DNA of 64,000 bases from contig NZ_CP137734.1 of the NCBI RefSeq assembly GCF_033406955.1, forward strand, positions 2,418,001 through 2,482,000, read 5' to 3'. Positions 28,807-37,476 of this stretch are shown here, piece after piece. Under the pieces are notes generated by a model. The model did no database searches, was not told where the DNA came from, and was given only the letters and a program-made list of their open reading frames with translations. The position numbers were made by a program, and so were the translations under genes. Source of the stretch: Streptomyces violaceoruber (GTDB lineage: Bacteria; Actinomycetota; Actinomycetes; Streptomycetales; Streptomycetaceae). Within the stretch, counting starts at the first letter, position 1; each line of letters begins with the position of its first letter.

Positions 28807-29817
28807 TCAGCGGGTCTCGGCCGGGGCGGTGCGACGACGGCGCCACCACACGAACGGGACCACACCGGCGACGGCCAGCCCCTGGGGCGCGACCGACAGC
28901 GCGGCGGCGGCCGAGGACCGGGCCTGCAGCCCGTCCTGGTCGAAGGTGTCGGGGACCGGCAGGGTGCCCCAGCGGTTCATCGGCCAGGCGACCACGATGG
29001 CGCGGCCGACGACCTCGTCCACCGGGACCATGCCGCCGTTCTTGTCCGACTGGTTGTAGCGGGAGTCCCGGGAGTTCTGCCGGTGGTCGCCCATGACCCA
29101 GATTTTGCCCTCGGGCACCGTGACCTTGAACCGCCCGCCCTGGTCGTCGTCCGAGCACGGCGTGTTGCCGGGGTAGACGTAGGGCTCGTTCAGCGCCTTG
29201 CCGTTGACCTTGAGCGGGCCGGTCTTGTTGCACTCGACCGTGTCACCGGCGACTCCGATGACCCGCTTGATCAGGTCCTTCTCTTCCGCGGACGGCATCA
29301 GGCCGATCCAGCTGAGGACCGTCTGCAGCGCGTTCGGGTCGGGTGTCGGCTCGCCCGCCAGCCAGTCGGCCGGGTCGTGGAAGACCACGACCTCGCCGCG
29401 CTCGGGCTCCGAGCCGAACCAGGGGGTCAGCTTGTCGACCAGGACCCGGTCACCGATCTGAAGGGTGTTCTCCATCGAGGAGGACGGGATCGAGAACGCC
29501 TGCACCAGGAACGTCTTGATCAGCAGGGCGAGCACCAGCGCGATGCCGATCAGGATCGGCAGCTCCTTCCAGAAGGAGCGCTGCTTCTTGGCCGCGGGCG
29601 GGGTCGCGGGTGGCGTCCCGCCGACTCCCTCGTCCTCCGTCCCGCCGTTGTGTCCGTCCTGCCCGCGCTGTCCGTTCGTCACCCTGCCGTCCTCGGTTCC
29701 GGAGCCGTGTCCGGAGTCGGGGGCGCCGACCGCGGCCGGACCGGACCTCTCCTCGGGGCGTCCGCGGTTCTCCTCGCCGTCGTGACCGGACCGTGCGCCA
29801 ACCGCCACATCCCCCAC
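28807..29817 (-). CDS. sipY: Type I signal peptidase SipY
   Basis: The major signal peptidase in S. lividans by published knockouts. Here 336 residues: a hydrophilic N-terminus of about 85 residues, a span (LPILIGIALVLALLIKTFLV), catalytic Ser in QAFSIPSSSMENTLQIGDRV, catalytic Lys in KDLIKRVIGVAGD, the GDHRQNSRDSR box, and a C-terminal span (AAALSVAPQGLAVAGVVPFV). GTG start with GAGGAG 5 bases upstream. The upstream sipX frame has no stop before this start and runs 368 bases into sipY in another frame. Confidence 0.94.
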   Translation of the reverse strand: MGDVAVGARSGHDGEENRGRPEERSGPAAVGAPDSGHGSGTEDGRVTNGQRGQDGHNGGTEDEGVGGTPPATPPAAKKQRSFWKELPILIGIALVLALLIKTFLVQAFSIPSSSMENTLQIGDRVLVDKLTPWFGSEPERGEVVVFHDPADWLAGEPTPDPNALQTVLSWIGLMPSAEEKDLIKRVIGVAGDTVECNKTGPLKVNGKALNEPYVYPGNTPCSDDDQGGRFKVTVPEGKIWVMGDHRQNSRDSRYNQSDKNGGMVPVDEVVGRAIVVAWPMNRWGTLPVPDTFDQDGLQARSSAAAALSVAPQGLAVAGVVPFVWWRRRRTAPAETR

Positions 29818-30790
29818 GCCAACTCCTCACTCTCTGCCGCCGCCTGCCCCGGATACGGCGCAGGCCCACCACTCCCATAACGAGCGGGAGTTCCGCAGGG
29901 GTCGGGAGTTCCATCATCGCGTTCGGATCGTAGGGGGCAACCCTATGCGACAGCTCGGGAGCGGCGGTCGAACCGGGGGCCGCGTCGGAGACGGACGCGT
30001 ACGTTTTCGGCTCGTCCAGGGTGGTCCAGTGACCGAACGGCCAGGCGATCACCATGGCCCGCCCCACCACCTCGTCCTGGGACACGGTGCCGAAGTCGGT
30101 CTCCTGGTGGGCGCGGGAGTCGGCGGAGTTGGACCGGTGGTCGCCCATCACCCACAGCCGCCCCTCGGGGACGGTGACGTCGAACGGCGTCCGGGACGGG
30201 CGGTCCCCGGGGTACAGGTAGTCCTCGGTCAGGGGAACGCCGTTGACGGTGACGCGGCCCTGTTTGTCGCAGCACTTGACGTGGTCGCCGCCCACGCCGA
30301 CGACCCGCTTGATGAGGTCCTTCTCGTCGTCGGACGGCAGCAGTCCGATGAAGGCGAGGCCTTCCTTGACCTGTTTGACGACGACGGGGTCGTCCTTCTT
30401 CGTGGTCTGCTCGCCCTGGAGCCAGCCGCCGGGGTCCCGGAAGACGACGACGTCCCCGCGCTGCGGCTCGGACCCGAACCAGGGGGTCAGCTTGTCGACC
30501 AGGACCCGGTCCCCGATCCGGATGGTCTGCTCCATGGAGCCCGACGGGATCACGAAGGCCTGGACGAGGAAGGTCTTCAGCACCAGCGCTATGAGGACCG
30601 CGACGCCGACGAGGAGCGGGATCTCCTTGACGGCGCCGCGTCTGCGCCGCCGTTTGACCTTGCGCTGGAGTTTGCGGCGCTCGGCGCGCGAGCGGCCGCC
30701 GGACGGGGCGGCGGTGCGCCTGGACCCGGTGGGCAGCAGGTTCTCCGCGGGGCTGCTGGGCGCTCCCCGCGGCTTGCCCCGGCTACCCAT
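29450..30790 (-). CDS. sipX: Type I signal peptidase SipX with extended C-terminus
   Basis: Signal peptidase paralogue: Arg/Lys-rich N-terminus, span IPLLVGVAVLIALVLKTFLV, Ser box VIPSGSMEQTIRIGDRVLVD, Lys box KDLIKRVVGVGGDHV and GDHRSNSADSR. After the usual end region (LPTPAELPLVMGVVGLRRI) the frame stays open for about 140 more Arg-rich residues, into and across the first 368 bases of sipY in a different frame. S. lividans SipX is close to 320 residues as I recall; this reading frame gives 446. The tail may be translated or may reflect a lost stop or a sequencing error. The ATG overlaps sipW by 8 bases. Confidence 0.82.
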   Translation of the reverse strand: MGSRGKPRGAPSSPAENLLPTGSRRTAAPSGGRSRAERRKLQRKVKRRRRRGAVKEIPLLVGVAVLIALVLKTFLVQAFVIPSGSMEQTIRIGDRVLVDKLTPWFGSEPQRGDVVVFRDPGGWLQGEQTTKKDDPVVVKQVKEGLAFIGLLPSDDEKDLIKRVVGVGGDHVKCCDKQGRVTVNGVPLTEDYLYPGDRPSRTPFDVTVPEGRLWVMGDHRSNSADSRAHQETDFGTVSQDEVVGRAMVIAWPFGHWTTLDEPKTYASVSDAAPGSTAAPELSHRVAPYDPNAMMELPTPAELPLVMGVVGLRRIRGRRRQRVRSWRGGCGGWRTVRSRRRGEPRTPRGEVRSGRGRRPRLRTRLRNRGRQGDERTARAGRTQRRDGGRGSRRDATRDPARGQEAALLLEGAADPDRHRAGARPADQDVPGAGVLDPVLLDGEHPSDR

Positions 30791-31562
30791 CGGCGTCCCC
30801 GTCGGGCGCCGCTCCGGGGTCGGGCGCCGCTCCGGCGCCGGACGCCGCCCCGGCGCCGGCCTCCGCGTCCGGTACGCGCGCGTAGGCGTCGGGGCGGTCG
30901 AGGCGGGTGGCATGGCCGAAGGGCCAGACGATCCAGTCGGCGCGGCCTATCACGTCGTCCAGCGGAACCATCCCGCCCCCCGGGGAGCCCAGGTGGTCGC
31001 GGGAGTCGCTGGAGTCGGACCGGTGGTCGCCGAGGACGAAGAGGGTGCCGTCGGGGACGACGACGTCGAAGGGCACCGTGGACGGGCGGTCGCCGGGGTA
31101 CAGGAACGCCGACTCGTCGACCGGCTGGCCGTTCACCCGGACCCTCCCCTCCTCGTCGCAGCACACCACGTGGTCCCCGCCCACACCGACAACGCGTTTG
31201 ATGTAGTCGCCGTGCCCGAAGCTCCCGGTGCCGTCGAAGACGACGATGTCTCCCCTGCGCGGCCGACCGTCGAAACGGTACGCCAACTTATTTACGAGAA
31301 CCCGGTCGCCGATCCTCAATCCACGTTCCATCGATCCGCTGGGGATCTGGAACGGCTGCAGGACGAAGGTGCTGACCAGCAGCAGGAACAGCAGGAGGAT
31401 CAGCAGGATAACGGTGATCCGGCCGCCGGGCAGCCAGTCCCCGATCCGCCCCGTGAACGCGGAACGCGACCGTTCCTCCGGGCCCTCCGGATCCGAGGGC
31501 TGCTCGGAGTCGGAAGGGCGGGAGGAGCGGTCGCGCTCCGTGTGCTGTGTTTCGGTGTCCAT
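30783..31562 (-). CDS. sipW: Type I signal peptidase SipW
   Basis: First of four tandem signal peptidases. 259 residues: acidic, Ser/Pro-rich N-terminus, one strong span (ITVILLILLLFLLLVSTFVL), Ser box FQIPSGSMERGLRIGDRVLV, Lys box GDYIKRVVGVGGDHV, and LGDHRSDSSDSRDH. No C-terminal span is seen; the tail is Ala/Gly-rich. It starts 45 bases after the rplS stop in the same direction and overlaps sipX, so sipW-sipX-sipY likely form one transcript. Confidence 0.93.
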   Translation of the reverse strand: MDTETQHTERDRSSRPSDSEQPSDPEGPEERSRSAFTGRIGDWLPGGRITVILLILLLFLLLVSTFVLQPFQIPSGSMERGLRIGDRVLVNKLAYRFDGRPRRGDIVVFDGTGSFGHGDYIKRVVGVGGDHVVCCDEEGRVRVNGQPVDESAFLYPGDRPSTVPFDVVVPDGTLFVLGDHRSDSSDSRDHLGSPGGGMVPLDDVIGRADWIVWPFGHATRLDRPDAYARVPDAEAGAGAASGAGAAPDPGAAPDGDADG

Positions 31563-31607
31563 CGGGGCCAGATGCTATCCGGCCCCGGCGCGGACCCCGG
31601 AGGGCGC

Positions 31608-31958
31608 TCAGCTGTCGCGCTTCTCCTTGATCTTCGCGGCCTTGCCGCGCAGCTCGCGCAGGTAGTACAGCTTGGCGCGGCGGACGTCACCGCGGGTGAC
31701 GAGCTCGATCTTCTCCACGATCGGGGTGTGCACCGGGAAGGTGCGCTCGACGCCGACGGAGAAGGAGACCTTGCGGACCGTGAAGGTCTCGCGCACGCCG
31801 GCGCCCTGACGGCGGATGACGACGCCCTTGAACTGCTGCACACGGGAGCGGTTGCCCTCGATGACGCGCACGTGGACGTTGACGGTGTCGCCGGGGCGGA
31901 AGGCCGGGACGTCGCTGCGCAGCGACGCGGCGTCGACGGAGTCGAGCAGGTGAGACAT
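31608..31958 (-). CDS. rplS: 50S ribosomal protein L19
   Basis: Large-subunit protein at the 30S-50S interface. 116 residues with the L19 core [20 protein letters not shown], then [20 protein letters not shown] and [20 protein letters not shown]. Start chosen at ATG giving [16 protein letters not shown], with GAGGAAAG 8-9 bases upstream; a few upstream in-frame codons are discarded. Belongs to the conserved rpsP-KH-rimM-trmD-rplS unit. Confidence 0.97.
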
Positions 31959-32094
31959 TTCGTCTGCTTTCCTCGCCGATGCCACAGGTCATCGGCGGAA
32001 ACTAGGTGTTTCGGAATCAGGGTCGTGCGGGTCGGGACGGGCGTCGTCTCCCCCTGTGGCAGGGGCGCGCTCCGGACGGACGCACAACAGCCGC

Positions 32095-32928
32095 CTATTC
32101 TTCCATGCCCGGCGTCCTGCGCCAAAATCGGCCGTACGGTTCCCCGTCCGGGTCGGGCTGCCAGCCCAGGATGGAGAGCATCTCGCGGTCCTTCTTGTCG
32201 AAGGCGGCGGGATCGCACCGTTCGATCAGGTCGGGCCGGTTGGCCGTGGTGCGGCGCAGCGCCTCGTCGCGCCGCCAGCGGGCGATCTTGCCGTGGTGGC
32301 CGCTGAGCAGCACGTCCGGGATACCGCGCCCGCGCCACTGCGGCGGCTTGGTGTGGACGGGGCCCTCCAGCAGGTTGGCCATGGCGCCGGGAGCGAAGGA
32401 GTCGTCCCGGTGGGACTCGGCGTTGCCCAGCACCCCGGGCAGCAGCCGGGCCACGGCCTCGGTGACGACGAGTACGGCGGCCTCGCCGCCGGCCAGGACG
32501 TAGTCGCCGATGGACACCTCGTACACCGGCATCCGGGTCGCGTACTCGTCGACGACCCGGCGGTCGATGCCCTCGTAGCGGGCGGGGGTGAAGATCAGCC
32601 AGGGCCGCTCGGAGAGGTGGACGGCGAGCTCCTGGGTGAACGGGCGGCCGCTGGGCGTGGGCACGACGAGGGCGGGCTCGCCGCACCCCGTCTCGTAGCC
32701 GTCGGCCAGGACGGAGTCCAGGGCGTCGCCCCACGGCTCGGTCTTCATGACCATGCCGGGGCCGCCGCCGTAGGGGGTGTCGTCGACCGTGTTGTGGCGG
32801 TCGTACGTCCAGTCGCGCAGGTCGTGCACATGGACGCCGAGCTGTCCGCGCGCGCGTGCCTTGCCGACGAGGGAGACGTTCAGCGGTTCCAGGTACTCGG
32901 GGAAGATCGTGACGACGTCGAGCCGCAT
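32095..32928 (-). CDS. trmD: tRNA (guanine-N1-)-methyltransferase TrmD
   Basis: SPOUT-class enzyme that methylates N1 of G37 next to the anticodon, preventing +1 frameshifts. 277 residues with [20 protein letters not shown], the trefoil-knot SAM site (RYEGIDRRVVDEYATR and SIGDYVLAGGEAAVLVVTEA), and LLSGHHGKIARWRRDEALRR. The ATG overlaps the rimM stop by one base (TAATG). An intergenic stretch of 136 bases separates it from rplS. Confidence 0.97.
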   Translation of the reverse strand: MRLDVVTIFPEYLEPLNVSLVGKARARGQLGVHVHDLRDWTYDRHNTVDDTPYGGGPGMVMKTEPWGDALDSVLADGYETGCGEPALVVPTPSGRPFTQELAVHLSERPWLIFTPARYEGIDRRVVDEYATRMPVYEVSIGDYVLAGGEAAVLVVTEAVARLLPGVLGNAESHRDDSFAPGAMANLLEGPVHTKPPQWRGRGIPDVLLSGHHGKIARWRRDEALRRTTANRPDLIERCDPAAFDKKDREMLSILGWQPDPDGEPYGRFWRRTPGMEE

Positions 32929-33494
32929 TACGCCTCGTCCCCGGCGTCCTCGGCCCCGGCGTCCCGCGCGGAGGCGATCTCCGCCCGGTCGTCGATCAGG
33001 CCGGGCGGCGGGTCGATGACCGCGCGCTGCGCGTCGAGGTCGATCCCGGTGACGATCTCGGAGACGAACGGCACGTAGACCTCGCTGCCGTCGGGGCGCT
33101 CCACCACGAAGAGGTCCTGGGTGGGCAGGTGGGAGATCTCGGTGATACGGCCGACCTCGGTGCCGTCCTCGGTGACCACGTCGAGGTCGATCAGCTGGTG
33201 GTCGTAGTACTCGTCCTCGTCCTCGGGCCGCTCGTCGGGGTCGACGTCGGCGATCAGGAGGGTGTTGCGCAGTGCCTCGGCGCCGGTGCGGTCGTGGACG
33301 CCGGCGAAGCGCAGCAGGAGCCGGCCGCTGTGCACCCGGCCGGACTCGATGGTGAGCGGCCCGGTGGAGGCGGGGTCGGTGGCCAGTACGGCACCGGGCC
33401 CGAGCCTCAGCTCCGGCTCGTCCGTGCGGACCTCGACGGTCACCTCGCCCTTGATTCCGTGGGCGCGGCCGATGCGCGCGACTACCAGCTGCAC
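32928..33494 (-). CDS. rimM: Ribosome maturation factor RimM
   Basis: 16S rRNA processing factor that binds S19 in the 30S head. It begins [20 protein letters not shown], the RimM signature, and holds the PRC-barrel domain ([20 protein letters not shown]) followed by [16 protein letters not shown] [20 protein letters not shown]. The GTG start, with AGGAGA 9 bases upstream, gives 188 residues as in S. coelicolor. An acidic Ala/Asp/Glu tail ends the protein. Overlaps trmD by one base. Confidence 0.96.
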   Translation of the reverse strand: MQLVVARIGRAHGIKGEVTVEVRTDEPELRLGPGAVLATDPASTGPLTIESGRVHSGRLLLRFAGVHDRTGAEALRNTLLIADVDPDERPEDEDEYYDHQLIDLDVVTEDGTEVGRITEISHLPTQDLFVVERPDGSEVYVPFVSEIVTGIDLDAQRAVIDPPPGLIDDRAEIASARDAGAEDAGDEA

Positions 33495-33605
33495 TGTGCT
33501 TGCTCTCCTGTCGGTACTGCGACGAGCCCGCACGACGGGCTCATACGACTGCGGGCCGGGGACGGCCCAGTGGCCTTCCCCGGCCCGAGCCGGTGCTGCG
33601 ATTCG

Positions 33606-33845
33606 TCAGCGGACGTGGTCCACGTCGACGAGGTCGACACGGACACCGCGGCCGCCGATGGCGCCCACGACGGTGCGCAGCGCGCGTGCGGTGCGGCCGT
33701 TGCGGCCGATCACCTTGCCGAGGTCGTCGGGGTGGACCCGGACCTCGAGCACTCGCCCGCGGCGCAGGTTGCGCGAGGCGACCTGCACATCGTCGGGGTT
33801 GTCGACGATGCCCTTCACGAGGTGCTCGAGAGCCTCCTCGAGCAT
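33606..33845 (-). CDS. KH-domain RNA-binding protein (KhpA type)
   Basis: A 79-residue protein made of a single type II KH domain with the RNA-binding GxxG loop in VIGRNGRTARALRTVVGAIG. Small KhpA proteins bind many RNAs and, with KhpB, affect cell elongation in Gram-positives. It starts 2 bases after the rpsP stop, so it is coupled to rpsP. ATG start. Confidence 0.94.
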   Translation of the reverse strand: MLEEALEHLVKGIVDNPDDVQVASRNLRRGRVLEVRVHPDDLGKVIGRNGRTARALRTVVGAIGGRGVRVDLVDVDHVR

Positions 33846-33847
33846 GC

Positions 33848-34267
33848 TCAGGCCTCGGACGCGGAGGACTCGGCGGCGGCCTCGTCCTTCTTGTCGGCCT
33901 TCTTCTTCTGGGTGATCGCCTCACCCTTGCCCTCGTCCTCGCCACCGATCGCCTCGAAGGACGGGCGGGCCGCCTTCTCGGCCGGCTGCAGCAGCGGAGC
34001 CGGGGCGGGCTCGCCCTTGAACTTCTGCCAGTCGCCGGTCTTCTTCAGGATGGCGAGCACGGGCTCGGTCGGCTGGGCGCCGACACCGAGCCAGTACGCG
34101 ACACGCTCGGCGTCGACCTCCATCACCGACGGGTTGTACGTCGGGTGGTACTTGCCGATCTCCTCGATGGCCCGGCCGTCACGGCGGGTACGGGAGTCGG
34201 CGACGACGATGCGGTAGTGAGGCGAACGGATCTTGCCCAGACGCTTCAGCTTGATCTTGACTGCCAC
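33848..34267 (-). CDS. rpsP: 30S ribosomal protein S16
   Basis: Small-subunit assembly protein. Begins [20 protein letters not shown], then [20 protein letters not shown] and [20 protein letters not shown]. At 139 residues it is longer than the E. coli protein, due to the acidic/Ala tail ([18 protein letters not shown]) typical of actinobacteria. GTG start with GGAGAACC upstream. First gene of the rpsP-rplS cluster. Confidence 0.97.
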   Translation of the reverse strand: MAVKIKLKRLGKIRSPHYRIVVADSRTRRDGRAIEEIGKYHPTYNPSVMEVDAERVAYWLGVGAQPTEPVLAILKKTGDWQKFKGEPAPAPLLQPAEKAARPSFEAIGGEDEGKGEAITQKKKADKKDEAAAESSASEA

Positions 34268-34430
34268 GGGAGTGGGTTCTCCTGGTTTTGACGTGGTTGG
34301 GCACGGCGAGAGAGCCGCGTGGGGTTGCGGTACCCGAGTGCCCGATGGACGCGTCAGCCGGAGGAGAGAGGGGTCCTGTGCGACTGTCGAGTACAGCTAG
34401 CCATTGTGCCACACGCGGGCAGGCCCGTCG

Positions 34431-34455
34431 GACGGCGGGCTCCGGGCCCGCCGTC
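34431..34455 (-). terminator. Hairpin after the SprT-like gene
   Basis: GACGGCGGGC pairs perfectly with GCCCGCCGTC across a 5-base loop. It lies 68 bases past the stop of the SprT-like gene and before the rpsP promoter region. Confidence 0.7.
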
Positions 34456-34522
34456 GGGCGGGCCACTCGCCTCCGGACGACGGCGCCCGGCCCCGGTCCG
34501 GCTGCCACGAGCAGCCGGACCG

Positions 34523-35119
34523 TCAGCTCATTCCCGCGCCGACCACCTCCGGGATCCGGAACGGCTTGCCGCAGCCGCCGCACATGATCGGCGCCTGGGC
34601 CAGCACCGACGGGACGACGCGGACGTTGCGCCCGCAGTCGCAGACCGCCTTCACGCGCACCCCTCCCCCGGAGGAGCCGTGCCGGGCGGCCGGACCGCGG
34701 AAGCTGCGGGCCGTGTCGGTCGCGGTGGCGACGGTGTGGGCCTTCAGCGCGCGCTGGAGGCGTTCGATCGTCGGGCGGTACCGGCGCTTCGCCTCGGGGG
34801 TGAGCGTGACCAGCGAGAAGCCGCTGCTGGGATGCGGCTCCTCGGGGTGGTCAAGGCCCAGCTCCTCGGCGATCGCGAGGAATCGACGGTTGTGGTAGCG
34901 CCCCGCGCGGGAGGTGTCGCGTACTCCGCGCGCGGCGGCGATGCCGTGGACTGCCTCGTGAAGCAGTCGCTCGAAGGAGAGCTCGTGCCCGCAGGCGGAC
35001 GACGACTCTCCGATCAGGGACTCGGGCGCGGCAAGATCGGGCAGCTCGGTGTGGTGCCGCTGAATGTCGGCCCACGCCTGCGCCAGCTCTGCGGCGAGAA
35101 CAGGTGGTGTCGTGCTCAC
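34523..35119 (-). CDS. SprT-like zinc metalloprotein
   Basis: A 198-residue protein with two zinc features: a gluzincin-type helix (FERLLHEAVHGIAAARGVRD, motif HEAVH) and a C-terminal ribbon (CDCGRNVRVV, then MCGGCGKPFRIPE). Between them lies TSRAGRYHNRRFLAIAEELG, a stretch I know from a family of SprT-like proteins mostly carried on actinobacterial plasmids and integrative elements. SprT/SPRTN relatives cleave DNA-protein crosslinks, but no activity is shown for this group. It stands alone before rpsP, with a terminator behind and a 669-base gap ahead. Confidence 0.8.
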   Translation of the reverse strand: MSTTPPVLAAELAQAWADIQRHHTELPDLAAPESLIGESSSACGHELSFERLLHEAVHGIAAARGVRDTSRAGRYHNRRFLAIAEELGLDHPEEPHPSSGFSLVTLTPEAKRRYRPTIERLQRALKAHTVATATDTARSFRGPAARHGSSGGGVRVKAVCDCGRNVRVVPSVLAQAPIMCGGCGKPFRIPEVVGAGMS

Positions 35120-35788
35120 GTAATGACAACGAGCCGGGGTGCCGCTGTGTTCCTATTCCGGGGCATCCCAAATAATTTGCACGTACCAGTCAGTTGCCGC
35201 TGATGCGTCCCGACGAGGGCGGGTGCGCTGATCTGCGGAGAAGCCTCGCAGCTCCTACCAAGCTGGTGCGTAGTCCGACGTACGCACCGGCGCGTAACCG
35301 CCGTCCGCGCGCCGGGGCGAGTGGCCCGCGCGTGCGCAAGAGGCGTTTCGGCCGCTGCCGCCCCGGAGGGATGCCGTCCGAGCGGACGCGCCGACGGACG
35401 TGACGTTACCGGGTGCGCCACCGGCGTGCGGCACCGCCCCGCCTCCCGGCGCGTCCGGGCACCGCCCGGTGCCCGTCGGCCCGGCCGACCTTGGCCGGAA
35501 CCGTGCCGTCGGTGCGGCGGCCACCCACGGTCATCGTCCGGCGACGCGATCCGGCCATCCGGGCCGGGGCACGGAACGGGGATGCCCCGGGTACCACGGG
35601 GCCAGGCCCGTGTTGCCGGGAAGTGAAATCTCGCCACGGTGCCGGGGATCGGGCAAACCGGGCCCCGCCACCACTGGACGCCGCGGCGAGCCGGGAGTTA
35701 CCTGGCATACGGGGGGAGTGCGAGCGCACTGCACGGGGGCCACGGAATCGGGCACGGCGGCAACACTCGGCGATTGGGGCACTTTCCT
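35120..35788. other. Gene-poor divergent region of 669 bases
   Basis: Lies between the divergent SprT-like and methyltransferase genes. Several frames are open but none has a ribosome site, family similarity or Streptomyces-like start. The only structure I see is a palindrome at 35265-35288 (GGTGCGTA, 8-base spacer, TACGCACC). Promoters for both genes must lie here. No tRNA or known RNA motif was recognised. Confidence 0.6.
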
Positions 35789-36676
35789 ATGACACCTACG
35801 CTCGTGCGGCAGCACTCGTCCCACGCGCAGGCGACGCCTCACGTGGACCCGCGTGCACGCGCGCGTGACTGGTCCGAGATACAGGAGCGGATGCTCGTAC
35901 CGCTCTACGAGGCCGTCTACGAGCGACTGGACGTGGGCGGCGACACCAGGATGCTGGGTCTGAACTGCGGTTCCGGACTCGCGCTGCTGATGGCCGCCTC
36001 GCGCGGTGCGGCGGTGACCGGGGTCGACTCCCGCTCCCCGGAACTCCTGGACCTGGCCCGTCGGCGCCTGCTGTCCGGGACGTCCGGGGACCCCGGGGCG
36101 GACAGCACGGTGAGCACGCGCACGCGTGGCGACGCACCACGGATCGTCCAGGGCACGCCCGGGGACGCGGCGGACCCCACGGCGCCCGCGTTCACCCTGG
36201 TGACCGCCTTCGAACCCGGCGGGTGCCGCGCCGGCGACTCCGAGACGCTCGGTGACCTGCTCGCCCGGGCGACACCGCTCGCGGCGCGCGGAGCGGCCGT
36301 GGTGCTGGCCGGCTGGGGCCCGCCCGAGCGGTGCGCCACGACGTCGGTGCTGCGGGTCGCGGCCAAGCTCACCGACCCGACGCGCGGCACGGGCGGCTGG
36401 CGCCCCGCCCTGCGCGACGACCTGGAGGAGGTGGCCCAGCGGGCCGGGCTCAGGCCGGACGGCTCGGGGCGGGTGGCGTGCCCGTTCGGCTACGCCGACA
36501 CGGGCAGCGCGGTGCGCGGGCTGCTGTCGACCGGGATGTTCGACGCGGCGGTCGCGGCGACCGACCGGGATCAGGTCGACAAGGAGCTGACGGAGGCGTT
36601 GCATCCGTACCAGCGGCCGGACGGGACCGTGTGGATGCCAAACGTTTTCCGTTATCTGATCGCCCGGGTCCGGTGA
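35789..36676 (+). CDS. Class I SAM-dependent methyltransferase-like protein
   Basis: A 295-residue protein. After a helical N-terminus (RDWSEIQERMLVPLYEAVYE) comes the Rossmann motif I region MLGLNCGSGLALLMAASRGA, then AAVTGVDSRSPELLDLARRR with the acidic motif II residue. The motif I glycines read NCGSG rather than ExGxG, which is acceptable for the fold. The acceptor is unknown. The frame is open upstream, but the ATG after GGGGCACTTTCCT is where recognisable protein begins. Transcribed away from the SprT-like gene and towards the lipoprotein gene. Confidence 0.82.
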   Translation: MTPTLVRQHSSHAQATPHVDPRARARDWSEIQERMLVPLYEAVYERLDVGGDTRMLGLNCGSGLALLMAASRGAAVTGVDSRSPELLDLARRRLLSGTSGDPGADSTVSTRTRGDAPRIVQGTPGDAADPTAPAFTLVTAFEPGGCRAGDSETLGDLLARATPLAARGAAVVLAGWGPPERCATTSVLRVAAKLTDPTRGTGGWRPALRDDLEEVAQRAGLRPDGSGRVACPFGYADTGSAVRGLLSTGMFDAAVAATDRDQVDKELTEALHPYQRPDGTVWMPNVFRYLIARVR

Positions 36677-36826
36677 CGACCGGTTCGGCCTGGCTTCTTT
36701 CGATGCAGGTGTGAATGGTGTGAAGGAGGCGGTCGAGGGCTCCTGCGGTTTCCCCAGGCGGATCATGGACCTCTACGCTGATCCACCGTTCGGGGGAACA
36801 GACACATCTGCATACAGGAGCCTGTA

Positions 36827-37459
36827 GTGCCGCACCGCACGACCGCACTGCGCACGACCGCACTGCGCCTCGCCGCGCCCGTCGCCGTCCTCGCCCTGGC
36901 CCTCACCGCGTGCGGGGGCGGGGACGACGGCTCCGGCGCCGACGCGAAGGGCGGGGCGACCACCGAGGCGACCACCCAGGCCTCGCCGTCGCCCTCCCAG
37001 CCCGCCTCGGGCGGCGACCTGGCGCAGGGCGAGAGCGCGAGCGGCAAGGTCGCGGAGGGCCCCGGCGAAGTCACCTACGACGTCCTGGCGCAGAAGGTCG
37101 AGGTGGGCACCGAGGCGGAGGCCGCGAAGGCGGTGGCGGACGCCGCGGACGCCAAGGGCAAGGTGCTGGCCACCGCCCACATCAAGTACACGCACCAGGG
37201 CGGACCCGCCCTGACCGAGGGCTCCGACGTGCACGACGGCACCACGGTCTTCGCGGACGGGCAGCGCGGCGGCGTCCTCATCGGCGCCGCCGAGGACGCG
37301 CCGGGCTGCGAGGACCCGTACGACGTCGAGAGCTGGAAGCAGGGCGAGAGCCATGTCTTCTGCGAGACCTACGTGATCCCCGCGGGCGCCACGAGCGTCG
37401 AGGTCCACTGGTCGGAGGAGGACGGCGAGCCCTACGTCTGGAAGTTCCCGCAGAAGTAG
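36827..37459 (+). CDS. Putative secreted lipoprotein
   Basis: A 210-residue exported protein of unknown function. Signal peptide with an Arg-containing start (PHRTTALRTTALRL), hydrophobic core and lipobox LALTACGG, then a Thr/Ser/Pro-rich linker. The C-terminal domain contains VTYDVLAQKVEVGTEAEAAK, HIKYTHQGGPALTEGSDVHD and two Cys (PGCEDPY and VFCETYV) that may bridge. Secondary structure looks like a beta-rich ligand or matrix protein. GTG start 7 bases after AGGAG. It converges with the FtsH-like gene, 17 bases away. Confidence 0.85.
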   Translation: MPHRTTALRTTALRLAAPVAVLALALTACGGGDDGSGADAKGGATTEATTQASPSPSQPASGGDLAQGESASGKVAEGPGEVTYDVLAQKVEVGTEAEAAKAVADAADAKGKVLATAHIKYTHQGGPALTEGSDVHDGTTVFADGQRGGVLIGAAEDAPGCEDPYDVESWKQGESHVFCETYVIPAGATSVEVHWSEEDGEPYVWKFPQK

Positions 37460-37476
37460 ACAGCGCGCGAGGGTGT

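Noticed and set aside
35400..35792. Possible gene in the long gap upstream of the methyltransferase
   Set aside because: Several overlapping frames, none with a start signal or recognisable protein; left as intergenic.
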